Origin: Sepiola atlantica
Taxonomy: Eukaryota > Mollusca > Cephalopoda > Sepiida > Sepiolidae
Direction: 5' to 3'
DNA length: 64,000 nucleotides
Assembly (NCBI GenBank): GCA_963556195.1
Contig: OY744528.1
Coordinates: forward strand, 60,173,661-60,237,660
A model generated the notes under the pieces. It saw only the letters and a program-made list of their open reading frames with translations, was not told the origin of the DNA and ran no database searches. A program made the position numbers and the translations under genes. The stretch's first letter is position 1, and each line of letters begins with the position of its first letter. This document shows positions 1-11,321 of this stretch, piece by piece.

Positions 1-285
1 GGGTTTATATTTTGTCTGTCATCTTCCTGGGGGGTTTCGTCAGGCGGTGTTTCTTGCTCTGTTCCATTCTTCTGTTTGATTTCCGTCAGTTCCATCTCCG
101 AGAACCATCCTCTCTTGAGGATCTGTTTTGCTTGGTCTGCTATCCTTTGTTCCGTTTTATAGTAACCAGTAGCAGTGTTCCAAAGATGTTTCAATCGTTC
201 CCGGTAGCCTCTTTCTGTGGGGTGACGACTTTTGTAGTAGCATTCCATCACTAGTATGTTCTCCTTTGTGGTCCATTTCTTTCTA
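1..285 (-). pseudogene. LINE ORF N-terminal part, Myb-like segment, runs off left edge
   Basis: Read on the minus strand from about 285 to the window edge, one frame stays open with no stop. It reads (R/K)KKWT-KEN-VMECYYKS, then RGYRERL-LW, then TEQRIADQAKQI, GWFSEMEL-EI. This tryptophan-spaced pattern (W about every 20-30 residues) is, from family knowledge, the Myb-like DNA-binding segment near the N-terminus of ORFs in RLE-type non-LTR retrotransposons. The downstream RT would lie left of position 1. A second minus frame at 528-304 (CSLDGQHGG-PHP) lies just upstream and may be the same protein after a one-base frameshift. The plus-strand frames here are shadows. Inference: the 5' part of a LINE of the same broad class as the remnant at 11.3-12.4 kb. 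Confidence 0.6.
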
Positions 286-601
286 TATTTTTTAGTTTTT
301 TTTTCATTTCTGCTTTTTTTGTGTTGGGTCTGTGTTCTTGTCATAACTGGAATTGGAGAGGTTACTTACCTGTTTTTTGTCCGTAGTTTTGTTCCTGAAA
401 TCAAAGGAGCCAACATTCGCAGGATGCGGACTGGGTCCCCCATGTTGGCCATCAAGGGAGCACCTGCCCATCATGACACTCAGATCTTTCATCTGAGTCC
501 CACGGGTTTCATTGTTATTGTTGTACATTACTCATATGTTAGTGTATGTGGCTACACCGGGCCCAAGTTTAGTTTGCCTGTACTCCTGTCACAGGGATAG
601 C

Positions 602-649
602 GTTTATCTCCTTTTAATGAGGTGGAATGTGCACTATCACAGAAGAAAA

Positions 650-689
<40 letters not shown>

Positions 690-1445
690 CTTAACTACAT
701 AGTAAGTTGTAAAGGCTAATCTTTGACTGCCGGGGGATACACGATAGGTTCCCCTCCCGTTTTTGTCTGATAAATTTACCCGGATTATAAAACACATACT
801 AGCCTTTATATTTTGGATAATAATTTGGAAACATTCCTTAAGTACCAATGCTTTTTTTGTCAAATTTAGAATCAACTTTTTAGGCAATAAATCAAATCAA
901 ATGACAAATTTAAAATATTAAAGTAAGGATTTACATTTTACCTTCTTTTTTTTCTTGGGTTTTAACACGAGAGAAAAATCTGATAAATCAACAAGAGTTT
1001 TAACTTATACGAAGGAATTGTCAAAAGTGTTCAACTTCTGAAGGAAAATGTCATAAAACTACGACGACTGCTGTATTATAACTCACTATTGTGGGAAGCC
1101 TAGATTGAGGACGATAAATAATTATAAATATTTGTTGTTATCTACATACGTATATGTTCTATCCTTTCGGGAACCGTCTGTGTAGATATAATTATTCATA
1201 CAAGTCGAAGGTTCTGAACTCCGGAACACGAGTTATGTTATAACCAAAAATCTAACGTCTTAACTAACTCTGCCACTATGGACAATCTGATAATTAAGCG
1301 AGAGTTTAAACCTGTTATAGGAAGCAGTCGTCAAGAGTGTTAAACTACTGAAGGAACATGCATTAGAAGCTACAAATATACATATATATCCAGATAGTAC
1401 GTAGGGAATATAAAATTAATATATCCGTTGCTAATTAAATGCTTC
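602..1445. other. AT-rich stretch with a TA array and a diverged direct duplication
   Basis: A (TA)n run sits at about 655-686. Two related segments about 310 bp apart, starting near 1020 and 1330, share GTCAA(A/G)AGTGTT, then CT(T/A)CTGAAGGAA(A/C)ATG. No convincing coding signal on either strand. Confidence 0.45.
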
Positions 1446-1529
1446 CTTAGCAAAATAAAAATATGAACAGCGGAAAAAATAAAATGAAATGATTCAAAGT
1501 CAAAACCTTATTTAAATAAAATATAAAAA

Positions 1530-1735
1530 TATAAAAACATAAAGAAGACGAAAAAGAAAAAAAATAGATGGAGAGAAAGAAAAAATAGAACAGGATAGAA
1601 AGAAAGAAAGATGAAAAGAAAGAGAAAAAGAGAAAATATAAGAGCAGAAAGAAAAAGAAGAAGAGAGAGAAAAATGAAAGGAAAAGGAATAAGATAGATA
1701 TTAAATGAAAAATATGAGAGTGTGGGAAGGTGGAA
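1530..1735. repeat. Purine-rich (GA/A) low-complexity tract
   Basis: About 200 bp of almost uninterrupted A and G on the plus strand, made of GAAA, GAGA and AAGAA words. The long minus-strand frame over it (Phe/Leu/Ser-rich) results from the composition and is not a gene. Confidence 0.85.
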
Positions 1736-2039
1736 AACATCAATATGGGGAGTAGATGAATAAATAAAGTGGGGAGGAAGAGATCTGTAATAGAATGTTT
1801 GCTGATTTCTACTTCTGATAAAAAGAGCTTATTTTTTAAAATGATTCAGAAAATGAAAAAAGGTTTTTATATTCCTTGTTTGAATACTTCATGAATTAAT
1901 AAATATTATATTTTATCTAATTTTTATTTTCAACTGTTCATTTTCTTATATATTAAAATGTTTACTTCAGCAGAGCTCCATACTTAAGGAGAGCTTTGTA
2001 GTCGTATAAAATAGACTTATGGCAATTAAGCTATACCGA

Positions 2040-2440
2040 CACTTTGTGTTTCATTCCCGTGAGAAATTATAACGCTTATTGCATGGATTTAGATTTTAAG
2101 TTTGTATTTCCATCGGCTGTTTTACTGGTGGAATGCTCCATTTCAGCCTCCAGACAAGGTCGGGTCATAAGGAGAGAATACGCACCGTTTCAGGGTATTT
2201 CTCGACGCTTTTTTTGTTGCATATCGCCCCTCATTGATGTAATGTCCCATTATCTGAATCTCATTTTAATCTAAGTTCAATAAAATAAAAACAACTGACT
2301 TTTCAACGTAGCGTTTGATGACTCAGCGTCTCGTCTTTTTTGTTTTTGTTTCTTTTTTAACGGCTGAGCGTCTTACGTCTTTGTTGTATGCAAACGTTCT
2401 TTTATATCGAAGAGCAAAAATAAATTAAAATAAATAACAT
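2040..2440 (+). repeat. SINE-like dispersed repeat, copy 1 (sister at about 48.1-48.4 kb)
   Basis: The part at 2210-2430 shares ordered blocks with 48190-48410. These are a CCC-TCA-TGATGT block, CCCATTA(T/C)CTGAAT, a CATTTTAAT block, GCTGAGCGTCT(T/C)ACGTC with TTTGTTG, an AACGTTCT block, ATCGAAGA, and an AAATAAAT-type tail. The shared order and the A-rich tail point to a short retroposed repeat. A shorter related block (TTATTGCATGGATTTA) also appears at 2080 and 3005. Confidence 0.6.
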
Positions 2441-2546
2441 TCCTAAATTATCCCAATACTCCAAGGGAGATAATTCATAAATAATTTTAGTAAATTAAAA
2501 AAAAAGTTTCCGTTCACAGAGATAGTTATACAGTGGACACTTTCTA

Positions 2547-2903
2547 TTATATCACCATGTGATATTCCTTTTCGTCTAGAGCCACCTTATTTCGTAAGAT
2601 TTTCATATCCCTCTGTCGTCTGTTTTTCTTGACTTGTGGTTTAGTAGATTTCCCTTTTTCACCATACAATGCCATACAAATCCGGTATATAACATGACCA
2701 CATTTTTCCAACTGTTGATCATATCTCTTTCTATCTAATTTTTGATGTAGTGCATTGCTTATTGTATGGTCAAGCATACACCATTCTTCCGAACTGCTAG
2801 CTGGTGGGAATTTTATTCTGGGAAGTTTCATCTCACTCTCTGGCGCAACTGCATGGATATTATCGGCATTGTGGGTTGCGTCCTGGCCTTGGTTTTCCGA
2901 CAT
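2547..2903 (-). pseudogene. LINE ORF N-terminal fragment (118 codons)
   Basis: An open minus-strand frame from an ATG at 2903. After an acidic start it reads LPRIKFPPA-SSEEW-MLD, then HVIYRICMALYGEKG, and ends in a basic stretch with RRQRD-KILR. The order (PRIKWP-like motif, W and LD positions, 'IY...FG', RR-E-EI-LR) matches, as far as I recall, the segment just before RT in several animal non-LTR retrotransposon ORFs. No RT follows downstream (below 2547), so this is a 5' fragment cut off from its body. It is not a stand-alone gene that I recognise. Confidence 0.5.
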
Positions 2904-3789
2904 CTTATCTACTTATGAGTCATTGGGTGAGAAGCCCATCCCATTTTGCTTCGATTAATCTCCATTACTTTTGGGGAGTTAAATTTCCGTCCAGAATTAT
3001 AAGGCTTATTGCATGGATTTACATGTTAAATTGTTTGTTATAGCTACACAGTGCTTATTCTAGCTACTAAATAATTCGAGTCATTTGTTTTATACTCCCT
3101 ATTTATTGCATGGGCGTTGCCCGGGAAAAATAAAGAATTTGTATTAAAAACCGTATTTACTTGGCGCGGCTGACTTACTTACTGGCCAAACGGGTTATAG
3201 TTCAGTCAAAATGTAACTGAATTTCAAACAAATTGCTAACAAAGGTGTTTAACTTAGATATTGGGCATGAATAACTTCTCTTTCAGATAAAGAAAGTACT
3301 AAAATTAGCTTTGCGGAAAGGGGTCAACGGGCGCCATCTTTAAACTCCAATTGAACAATATTAAAATTTCGAGACATAAAATTCCTGACATTTCCTGACA
3401 AGTATGCCCATTATTCCTGACAATTACTGACAAAAATAAACGTTCTTTCTGACAAAAAAAACTGGATTAGATTAGAAATAAAAAATATATATTTTGCATT
3501 AAAACCCACACAGGGCCCACCCCAAGTCAGCTTGAAATTTTCTTCGTGTTTTTAATTGTAATGATAGGTGGCTATATGCTTAATAATAAACTAACACCAG
3601 AAAATACTAGCCCCTGCCATTATTGTCATGTTTTTTCTTATTATTTATACAAATATGAATGTAAACGGTACAAAACAGACTAAGTAGCCTTTTTCAAGGC
3701 AACAATTGTCACATTAATTCCTGACATTTCATAAAAAATAAGTACAAAATAAGTACAATTTACAATAAAAGAATGGTCAGTTGATCGAA

Positions 3790-5675
3790 TGCTGGGGCAA
3801 GGCCCTTGCATAACCACAACAGAACAAGTTCATGAACTGACCAAAGAAGATTTCTTGTCAAGAACTAGTCAAAGGTCACTTCAACATCATCAATACCTGA
3901 CTGTGGTGAGTTGCTGCAGTGGATTCTTTTGCAATTACCACACAAGTTTGAAAGTCAATGTCATATTTCCTGCAACTGCATCTTGCTGTAGTACACCCTG
4001 AAGTACAGTTACACATTTTTTCGCCACCAAATTTACAGGACCAGCTAGCAAGTCAGTCTTGATTGGTTGTAATTTACCATCTGAAAGTTTTGATCCCCAC
4101 TTGTCATGTTAATCACAAATACTATTTCGTGGATCCGGTAACAAATGCTGGTTTCTACATTTCCATTCCTGAATTTAGAAGTAAACTCGAAGTGAACACC
4201 ATTAAAGGGTCAGTGACATATTAACACCAACAGAGCGCCCTGCTCGGCATCGGTGATTAACGTCTTTAATGGATGGACCACTTTCATACCCATCAAAGAC
4301 AATGCATGCTTTTGCATATCTAGTTGTGACATATGTGCGGTATTGGGCATAGACCCCATCAAATATGTGACCATTTTGCTCCACCATCTAAGAGATACTG
4401 TGGATCTGATTGTACAGGGGAAGTCAGTTCTCATATTGCGTCTGCCAAAGCCGGTGGTTTGCCTCTCGCCGTAGTCCGAAAGAATCAAAAAGTGCAGGTG
4501 GGTAACCACAAAGCTCATACTGGAAATGTTCTTGCTGCTGCTGAGTTGAGTTGAGGGTTCATTTGTAGATCGCACACACAGTCTCTGGAATATGAGTTGC
4601 GGATCAGTCTCAACTGCTTCATCCTTGCTGAGTAAAACTTTTGACCCAAGTGTAATTGCCTGATCTTTTCTTTTAAAATGTACTCGTGGACATTTACCCA
4701 ACCATTGAAGCTATGATTGCCTCTCCTATGGAGTTTTCTCTGTCCACATTCACCTTTTTGTCTCCAGTTACTCCACTTGAAATGCTGTGAATAGACAGAT
4801 CGGCCGTAAAAAGGTCATATGTCTGGAGAAACGCAAGGAACTTCTATGTATCCCTCACATCTCGCTCTTTTCTTGCTCAAGTAGCCTGCTGGTGCTGGTC
4901 ACTAGTGTCATAACGAATGCCTGCTAGTTCTTGCATTGTAAACTTGATTTCAGCATACGTCTAAACAAATCGTTGAATTTCGTCCATTCCTCTGCCATGA
5001 GTAAGATCACCAGACGTTATCATGCTTCTCATTAGCACATGCTCAATAACCAGATCAGTCGATAAGCCAGCCCAGTAGTGATCACTTCGTCTAATCACAT
5101 GGAATTCTTCAGAAAATTTCTGGTACACTTCAGGATGGCTTTTCGGCAGCTTAACCCCTCCATTTGCTGCAAGTTCAAGTAGACCGATTTTGCATATAGG
5201 ATGTGTCCTGCTGCAGCGAATATTGACGGCATTTTCCTTACAGCATCAAGGTGCAATTCCCACTTCCCGGTACGCTCTGCCTTGATAAACAATTGAAAAA
5301 TCTTAATCATATCAAGGTATTGAATCCACTATTTTGCTGTTCGCTGGTCAACCGTCGCATCCTTCACGTTTGATTCCTTGGGCAATCCTGGTCATAGACA
5401 GAACATTATTCAATGCCTCAGTCCCATCAAGGAGACCTTTCAATAGCCCCTGAGATTCCTTCAGGTCTTCATTTTGAGGAAATGACTCTTCTGCTTCAGT
5501 GTTGGGTTGCTCATCCTCAGTGACATGTGAAACTGGCAGATCATAGGCTTTCGCTAACAAAATAGCATTCAGAGCAGCATCAACTAAGAAGTGAGCACGA
5601 ATGGCTCTTGCAATTACTTTGCCACTTAGCATGTGTTTGACTGTGTTTTCAGCATACACAAGTTAAAAAAGGTCT
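3790..5675 (-). pseudogene. Middle and C-terminal part of the same uncharacterised protein, internally deleted
   Basis: Continuing on the minus strand: VYAENTVKHMLSGKVIARAI and FLVDAALNAILLAKA (5659-5550), then an acidic stretch. Next are FIKAERTGKWELHLDAVRKM (about 5295), KSHPEVYQKFSEEFHVIRRSDHYWAGLSTDLVIEH and ITSGDLTHGRGM (5150-4985), VHFKRKDQAITLGSK, DPQLIFQRL (4690-4590), and KACIVFDGYE-GPSIKD (about 4290). After about 4200 the frame jumps to WGSKLSDGKLQPIKTDLLAGP and a Cys-rich tail, CNCTSGCTTARCSCRK (about 4095-3930). In relatives a nuclease-like region follows the FDGY motif, with acidic residues resembling PIN/FEN-type folds (my recollection). That region is absent here, so this copy has an internal deletion of perhaps 1 kb as well as stops and frameshifts. 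Confidence 0.6.
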
Positions 5676-5679
5676 TGCA

Positions 5680-6590
5680 ATCCAGACCCTGTCATCAAAT
5701 GACCAATTGACCCCAGAAAGCTCATCTGTGTATGGAGTCCACCAAGTCGCAAGACAAATGATTTCATGGGACTGGAACTAGGCTGTGACTCGACTATCAT
5801 CATTGCTTTGTACCAAAGTGGTTGATCAAATGTTAGGATTGATGTAATGTTGTTTTTTTCTGCCTAAAACACTAATGCTGCAAATATTTAGCAACTTTCA
5901 GAAATGCCTGCTTTCTCTCTGAATCCTCTGGTCTACCAAGGTTTTGTTTTTTAAAAAAATCAACAGAAGAGAATGCCTTAGGAATGTGTTTATTGGAATC
6001 AAAGTTTGCAAAACATGTTCTGTGATAACGTGCTTCTTCTGAAACAAGGTCAGCTACATGACCTATTCTACCTTTAACAGTGGGTGCCCAGCCATCATTT
6101 TTTCGAACTTTCTCACAAACTTTTAACACTCTTTCCTTAAACTCAATAGTTTCTACATGGGGAACATCAACACCTCTTTTCTTTCTATCAGATTTTGCTC
6201 CAGAACCACAAAAAGACAATGTTCCTAAAACTTCAACACACACAAAGAGCAGCTTGCACGGGATAGTATTTCATCATGGGTGGACCTGTTTTTACGGTCA
6301 ATTTCTATGTATTTGGGGTTGATCCAACGCTGTCTGCATTTCTTGTGAAGACGTTGACCAATCTGAATTATGATCTTCTCTTCACGTTGTTCAGAAGCTC
6401 TGTTAATGGAATCGATGCTCTTCTGGCTGACGATGAATGTTACTTCATCACTGAGCAGTTCATTGTTGCAAATAGCACACTTGGCAGCATCCATAATCAT
6501 CGGTATTAACTTTGGCCAACCTGAAATTAGAATATTACAGAATATTAAGCTTCTGCAGTAATACATCAAATGAGACAAAAAATAAGGCAT
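5680..6590 (-). pseudogene. N-terminal part of an uncharacterised, transposon-borne protein family
   Basis: On the minus strand two overlapping frames join. Frame one (6590-6225) has CAICNNELL-DEV, then SIDSINRASEQR, a GQRLHKKCRQRW-NPKYI block and RS---EILSR. Frame two (6243-5872) has a C-G pair, ETIEFKERVL--CEKVRKNDGWA, then DLVSEEARYHRTCFANF, IPKAF, and GRPED-ERKQAFLKV. Then a stop, and the frame resumes with LTFDQPLWYKAM, FVLRLGGLHTQMSFLGSIGH and GSGLQDLF. The Cys/His spacing suggests zinc binding. I recognise the block order from a long protein family common in animal genomes, but I know no assigned function. Disruptions: a frameshift near 6235, a stop at about 5870, and a stop in the block at about 5665. 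Confidence 0.6.
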
Positions 6591-6984
6591 AAGAAGTTAT
6601 AATTAACTTTATGAAAACTGTTGTTTTTATCTAATTTCACATTGCTATATTTGGTATTTTTGAAGTTGAATTTACAGAAATTCAGTTAGGAGAGGGGAGG
6701 CTAGAATCGGCGGCGATCTTTAAAGATGGCACTAGTTGACCCCTTTGCGAAGGCTAATTTTGGTAAACTATTTTTTTTATCTGAAGAACGGTTATTCATG
6801 CCCAATATCTGAGTTAAAAACCTTTGTTAGCAATTTGTTTAGGTTCAGCCAAAAAATCAGCTAGATTCACTGGACCAAGATTTATTTGTTCAAGCCCGTT
6901 GGTAGTTAGGCCGGTTAGCTAAATCTATACTGATGAGTCTTGAACTAACGAAATAGAACTGTCTATAGATAAATAAATAATAGT

Positions 6985-7018
6985 TAATTATTACTGTATA
7001 TATATATATATATATATG

Positions 7019-7064
<46 letters not shown>

Positions 7065-7083
7065 CATATATATATATATATAT

Positions 7084-7163
<80 letters not shown>

Positions 7164-7165
7164 GC
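6985..7165. repeat. (TA)n array with interruptions
   Basis: About 180 bp of TA dinucleotides broken by CATACA and GTATGTG. The Ile/Tyr/His frames on both strands are artefacts of this array. Confidence 0.95.
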
Positions 7166-7169
7166 ATCT

Positions 7170-7650
7170 ATATTCCTACATAATTTAATATGCCAGATCA
7201 CAAGATAAGTCTGCGCATGTCTGTTCTCGGATTTTATAAGGATATTTTCCTTCATGATGATGCGTCAAGTATCTCGCATGGTGGTTATGTGTATAGTTGT
7301 TTTTAGTAAAAAGATAATTGAATTGTGTCTATATTTTGTTATAGGCTGGTATTTTGATTATTACTGTCGTAAAGTCATGACTTTAATAAATGTTCTGTTT
7401 ATAAAAATCCAATACAGTTACATGGTAAACAGCTCATAATCCCTCTTTTTATTTCAAGATTTATGACAAGGTTTCTTGCTTTTTGTTTCACTTCTAATAT
7501 AGTTGTTTCTCCTTTTGTATTTTTTAAATTTTACAGCAGTAAATCAGCTTACACAAGTTCGAAGGCTGCAATATTCGGATTTGGTTAGCACCCCTAGGTT
7601 TTAACTGCTTTTTTCTGTCCTGTATAAATGACTAAAAGCTTATTTCGAAT
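7170..7650. other. AT-rich stretch, nothing recognised
   Basis: No homology or repeat pattern I could support. The short frame at 7254-7439 has no recognisable motif. Confidence 0.4.
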
Positions 7651-7654
7651 ATAT

Positions 7655-7656
7655 AT

Positions 7657-7739
<83 letters not shown>

Positions 7740-7765
7740 GAGAGAGAGGGAGAGAGAGAGAGAAG
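7655..7765. repeat. (TA)n array followed by a short (GA)n run
   Basis: TA dinucleotides to about 7738, then AGAGAGAGGG-type repeats to about 7765. Confidence 0.95.
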
Positions 7766-7811
7766 AGGGTAGTACAGTATCAGTGCAGTTCCAACAAGAG
7801 AAAAGTATATA

Positions 7812-8065
7812 TGTAAAGGAGTAAGGCTACCAACATTTGTAAAATGTTTTTGCAACATTTATTTACTATTTTGTTATTTTATAATTTCATAATTTTATAA
7901 TTTTATATAACGTGTTTCAAGCGTGGTGTGCTGGATTTACATATCTGATGAGAGCGCATCATGCTTGAAACGCGTTATATAACATGATAAAATGATAAAA
8001 TGATTAAATAATAAATAAATGTTGAAAAAACTTTTTACAAATGTTGGTAGTCTTACCTCCTTTAC
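7812..8065 (+). repeat. 254-bp palindrome containing a hammerhead-like core
   Basis: The arms at 7812-7930 and about 7955-8065 are reverse complements: GTAAAGGAGTAAG at the left pairs with the CTTACCTCCTTTAC-type block at the right, and CGTGTTTCAAGC pairs with GCTTGAAACGCG. The centre near 7945-7970 reads CTGATGA, then GAGC-GCATCAT-GCTT (a 4-bp stem with one G.T pair), then GAAAC. That is the conserved core order of a hammerhead ribozyme. PLE terminal repeats are known to carry hammerhead motifs, and a decayed PLE starts just downstream, so this is probably its terminal repeat. Confidence 0.65.
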
Positions 8066-8099
8066 ACACACATACACACATATATATATATATGGATAA

Positions 8100-9900
8100 T
8101 GAAGTGGATAAAATTTGTATACAAGTATATTACTTCATCAAGATAAATAAACTCCTATTGAATTTCATCATATTTGCCATCGATAATTACTATGAATCTA
8201 TCTCCCCAATCCTCTTGAATAAATCATTAATTTTAGCTTAATATAAATCTGACCTAACTGATATAGAAATTAAGGTAATCCTACTAGCCAGAACGTCTAT
8301 TTTGCATTTAGACAATAAGTATTAGACTAGAAAGGACACCCCTAACAGTTATGATGTTGTTATGGGTGCCTCAGACTCTGCGAGGGTCACTGACCTGGTA
8401 TGCTTATATTTGTTTAGAGAACTTAAGTATAAATTTTAAAAAATCCAAGGACGGCTTTATAGCGATGATAACCTCTTTGTGTCTGAATAGAGGCCGAGAA
8501 TTTACAATAATACCATCAAGGACATATACGAACCTTTCAAAAATGTAGACCTCTCTATTACAATACATCCGAAGAAAAACCCCTCAAATTTCTTAGATAT
8601 AACACCTGACTTAAACTTTGAAACATATAGCCTATATCATAGACCAAACCGTACCTTATCTTAAGTTCATAAACAGTCAAATCATCCACAGTCAATAATT
8701 AAATGAATAGTTCCTTCAATTGCAAATAGAATCACTAAACTAATGAAGACATCTAAGATAAAAACTCCAACTTCTTCAATAATGCACAGCATGAATCAGG
8801 ATATTCAGAAAAAATAATTTGTAAGCGAAATACACCCCGCAATACTGAAATACAAAAACGTGTATCACACAATATAGCACTAAACGAAAGAAATCCAAGA
8901 TATAAAAGTCATCATTCTTGTAATAACAATAAAAATAACCGCTCTAATACTCTGCACAAACAAACAAATCTCCAACATACAACCCCACGCACACACATAA
9001 GACGAATAGTAAATATTTGTTTTAACCCCCTATAATAGCAATGTAAAATCTAACATACCAAGGAAATTATTTAAGATCATTGATAGATTCCTTAAATACC
9101 CACATAAATATATCACTATCTTCAATAAAAGCTCCATTAACATATCATACTCAACAATGCCTAATAAATCCCAAACAATAATTACAGCAAACAAAAAGAA
9201 AATTAAAAAAGCCTAAACCATATCTAACAATACTAACTCTAACACCCATAATAAATGCAATTGCCAAAACAAGCAACAATATCTACTTCGAAACAGTTGT
9301 ACACACAAAAATGTAATATCCGCATGTACAGTCAAAGAACCCTTTATGCAAACCAAATATGTAAACCCAACATACTCTGTCAATACAAATCAACCTTCCC
9401 CAATATCTACCCAACACAATTCACATTAGATCATGTACACCAACAAGCTTCTCAAAATTATAACCCTCCACCCAATAGAGATAATTACCCTATCAACACT
9501 AACATATCTAAAGAGACCATGTAAAATACAACACAGATGAATACAGGATAACACCCTAAAATACACACATGCATAGGAACAACATCGACATTCGTTATAC
9601 AACAAATATCGAACCACCATAGCTCTTTTAATAAGACGATTATAATAGAAATGGCACTTCCTTAAAAACCCTAATTAAAAAACTTACGTAAGAAACACCT
9701 CCTTCTCGATTAATTGGTCTATTCTAAAAAAATAATTCATACTTTCCTAACTCCAAAACATGCCAATTATGCACATCTTAAGCGGTTATGATAATAACGT
9801 CTAGTAAGCATAAAAATATAATTAACGTAAAGAGCGAACTACTGGCAGCATGTATACATAAGACAAAATTTAAATTCACAAAATAAAAACCATCTAGTGA
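8100..9900 (+). pseudogene. Decayed Penelope-like element: RT plus GIY-YIG endonuclease remnants
   Basis: Plus-strand frames, shifting often, give an ordered set of motifs: a finger/palm stretch with two helices (8130-8330), DVVMGASDSARVTDLVCLYL (8353-8412), YSDDN in place of the catalytic Y(R)DD (about 8465), and FLDITPDLNFETYSLYHRPN (about 8590-8650). Then come a SNHPQSIIK block (about 8680), SNIPRKLFKIIDRFLK (about 9045), and NCQNKQQ with CTHKNVIS-CTV (9260-9330). After a gap, YFPNSKTCQLC and KSELLAACIHKTKF follow (9745-9870). From family knowledge this is RT, then a Cys-rich linker, then a GIY-YIG nuclease of the PLE class. Many stops make it non-functional. The DNA is strikingly G-poor on this strand. 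Confidence 0.7.
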
Positions 9901-10640
9901 AATACCCCAACGTCCCCCATAGTATATAGTTTGGAAAAATCATTGTATAAAACTTACCTCTAATAAACCCTTAAAATAACTCAATATATACACTAAATTC
10001 CCTTAATCTACCGTACGTAAAAACATAACCCCTCAATCCATTTAATAACTTCCCCCAAACTCGATAAGCTTAAATCTTGACCAAATACATCCCTAACAAG
10101 TATAGAATATCATCCCTATATCTATGATTATTATTATTCTTAATAGATTATTATTGTTTATTAATTTCATTTATTTAATCTCATAATACAATATATGAAG
10201 TTGTATTAGAGTTTATCTCAAGTTATACCCCATTTACATTAAAACATATGGGAATATAGGACAAACTAGTAACAACCAATGTTATTTTCTTGGATATCTA
10301 TTTAAGGCCTATGTATCCCATATACCCGATAGATTACCATGCGTGATATTTGTATTTTTACTTTGTTGTTTGTCCTGTATTGCAATATATGTATGGGTGA
10401 TTGTGTCTGCATCTATGTATATGAATATATATATATATACGGATATGTTTATATTATTATAACATAGCCTTACTATTTCTAGTTTCTAAGACCATCTTTT
10501 TGCTATTAGTAACATCGAAGAATAGAGTTGGCTGTTGCGAACCGATGGGTTGGTTAAAAGCCTGAATTTTAAACAATGTATTCCCGAAACATCGGCAGAT
10601 TACAATGTTTTATTTTAAAACTATATATGTCCTCCATTCT
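9900..10640 (+). mobile_element. Probable 3' part of the same Penelope-like element
   Basis: Non-coding AT-rich DNA after the endonuclease remnant. At 10525-10610 a CCGATGGG block is followed about 55 bp later by CCCGAAACATCGG, so CCGAT and ATCGG can pair around a GAAAC. This resembles a diverged PLE end repeat. The boundary is uncertain. Confidence 0.35.
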
Positions 10641-11320
10641 CTCATTCTCTCTTTCTCTCCCCATACATTTTCTCTCGCTTCCTACTTCTCTCTCTCTTTT
10701 TCTTCTTCTTCATCTTCATTATTTTCTATCGTCCGATATTTGGAAGACACCTAAAACATTACTAAAACCGAAATAGAAGCACAATATATCATATATATCG
10801 CTTTATATCTCTATATCTGACCCCCGATGTCCTCATTGTAACCCCTTCTTCCCTGACTTAACTTAAATGTTAATCTTAAATATCAATTCATGCACAATCA
10901 CCTATATATGATCCTCCTCTCCCATTTCTCTTCGTCTCACACCTATCCATTTCCCCCACCCATTTCCTTATGCGATTTCAACATCTGACCAACCCCATCT
11001 CCTCCCTCAACGACCACATCACGTACTCCAATAAGCAGGATGCACGATCCCCTCCTCCCTAACTGTTTTAATAACTACGATAGCCACCAAAATACTCCCA
11101 CCCTCCGCAGTAAACTTAATCACTCCCACTGCCACCGCCTGTTCGAGCTCACATTTTATACGCTGCCTCCTGACTCCTACGATTAATCCTATTCCCACCA
11201 TCTACTCTAGCCCATCATTTATTTTTATATCTGCACAAGCGGCCGTTCAGAGCAATGCCTCCCAATGCCTCCCAATGTTTCCCAATCTTACTCACATTCT
11301 GAATTTGAAATTCAACATTA
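10640..11320. other. Pyrimidine-rich stretch, no gene recognised
   Basis: CT-rich runs (CTCTCTTTTTCTTCTTC) at 10640-10740, then C-rich, G-poor sequence to about 11220. A tandem CCCAATG(C/T)(C/T)T motif occurs three times at 11257-11286. Confidence 0.5.
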
Positions 11321-11321
11321 A

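Larger units (their letters stand above)
3165..6920 (-). mobile_element. DNA transposon-like element with long inverted ends carrying a broken gene
   Basis: The left end (about 3165-3355) is the imperfect reverse complement of the right end (about 6715-6920). The shared words are AAACAAATTGCTAACAAAGG, ATATTGGGCATGAATAAC, CAGATAAA, AAATTAGC and AGGGGTCAAC, then GCCATCTTTAAA. Homology is clear over about 130 bp and weaker outward (CGGC, TAACT and AACGGG blocks). A minus-strand gene remnant lies between the ends (next entries). The exact outer ends and target duplication could not be fixed. The closing homology near CGGCTGACTTA (left) and TAGTTAGGCCG (right) is my best estimate. Confidence 0.7.

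Noticed and set aside
1447..1743. 98-codon Phe/Leu/Ser-rich minus-strand frame
   Set aside because: Produced by the purine tract; no complex composition or motif.
7020..7255. Long Tyr-Ile-His frames on both strands
   Set aside because: Direct translations of (TA)n and CATA repeats. The same applies to the frames at 7628-7858, 17300-17559, 22429-22617, 23370-23582 and 50936-51298.
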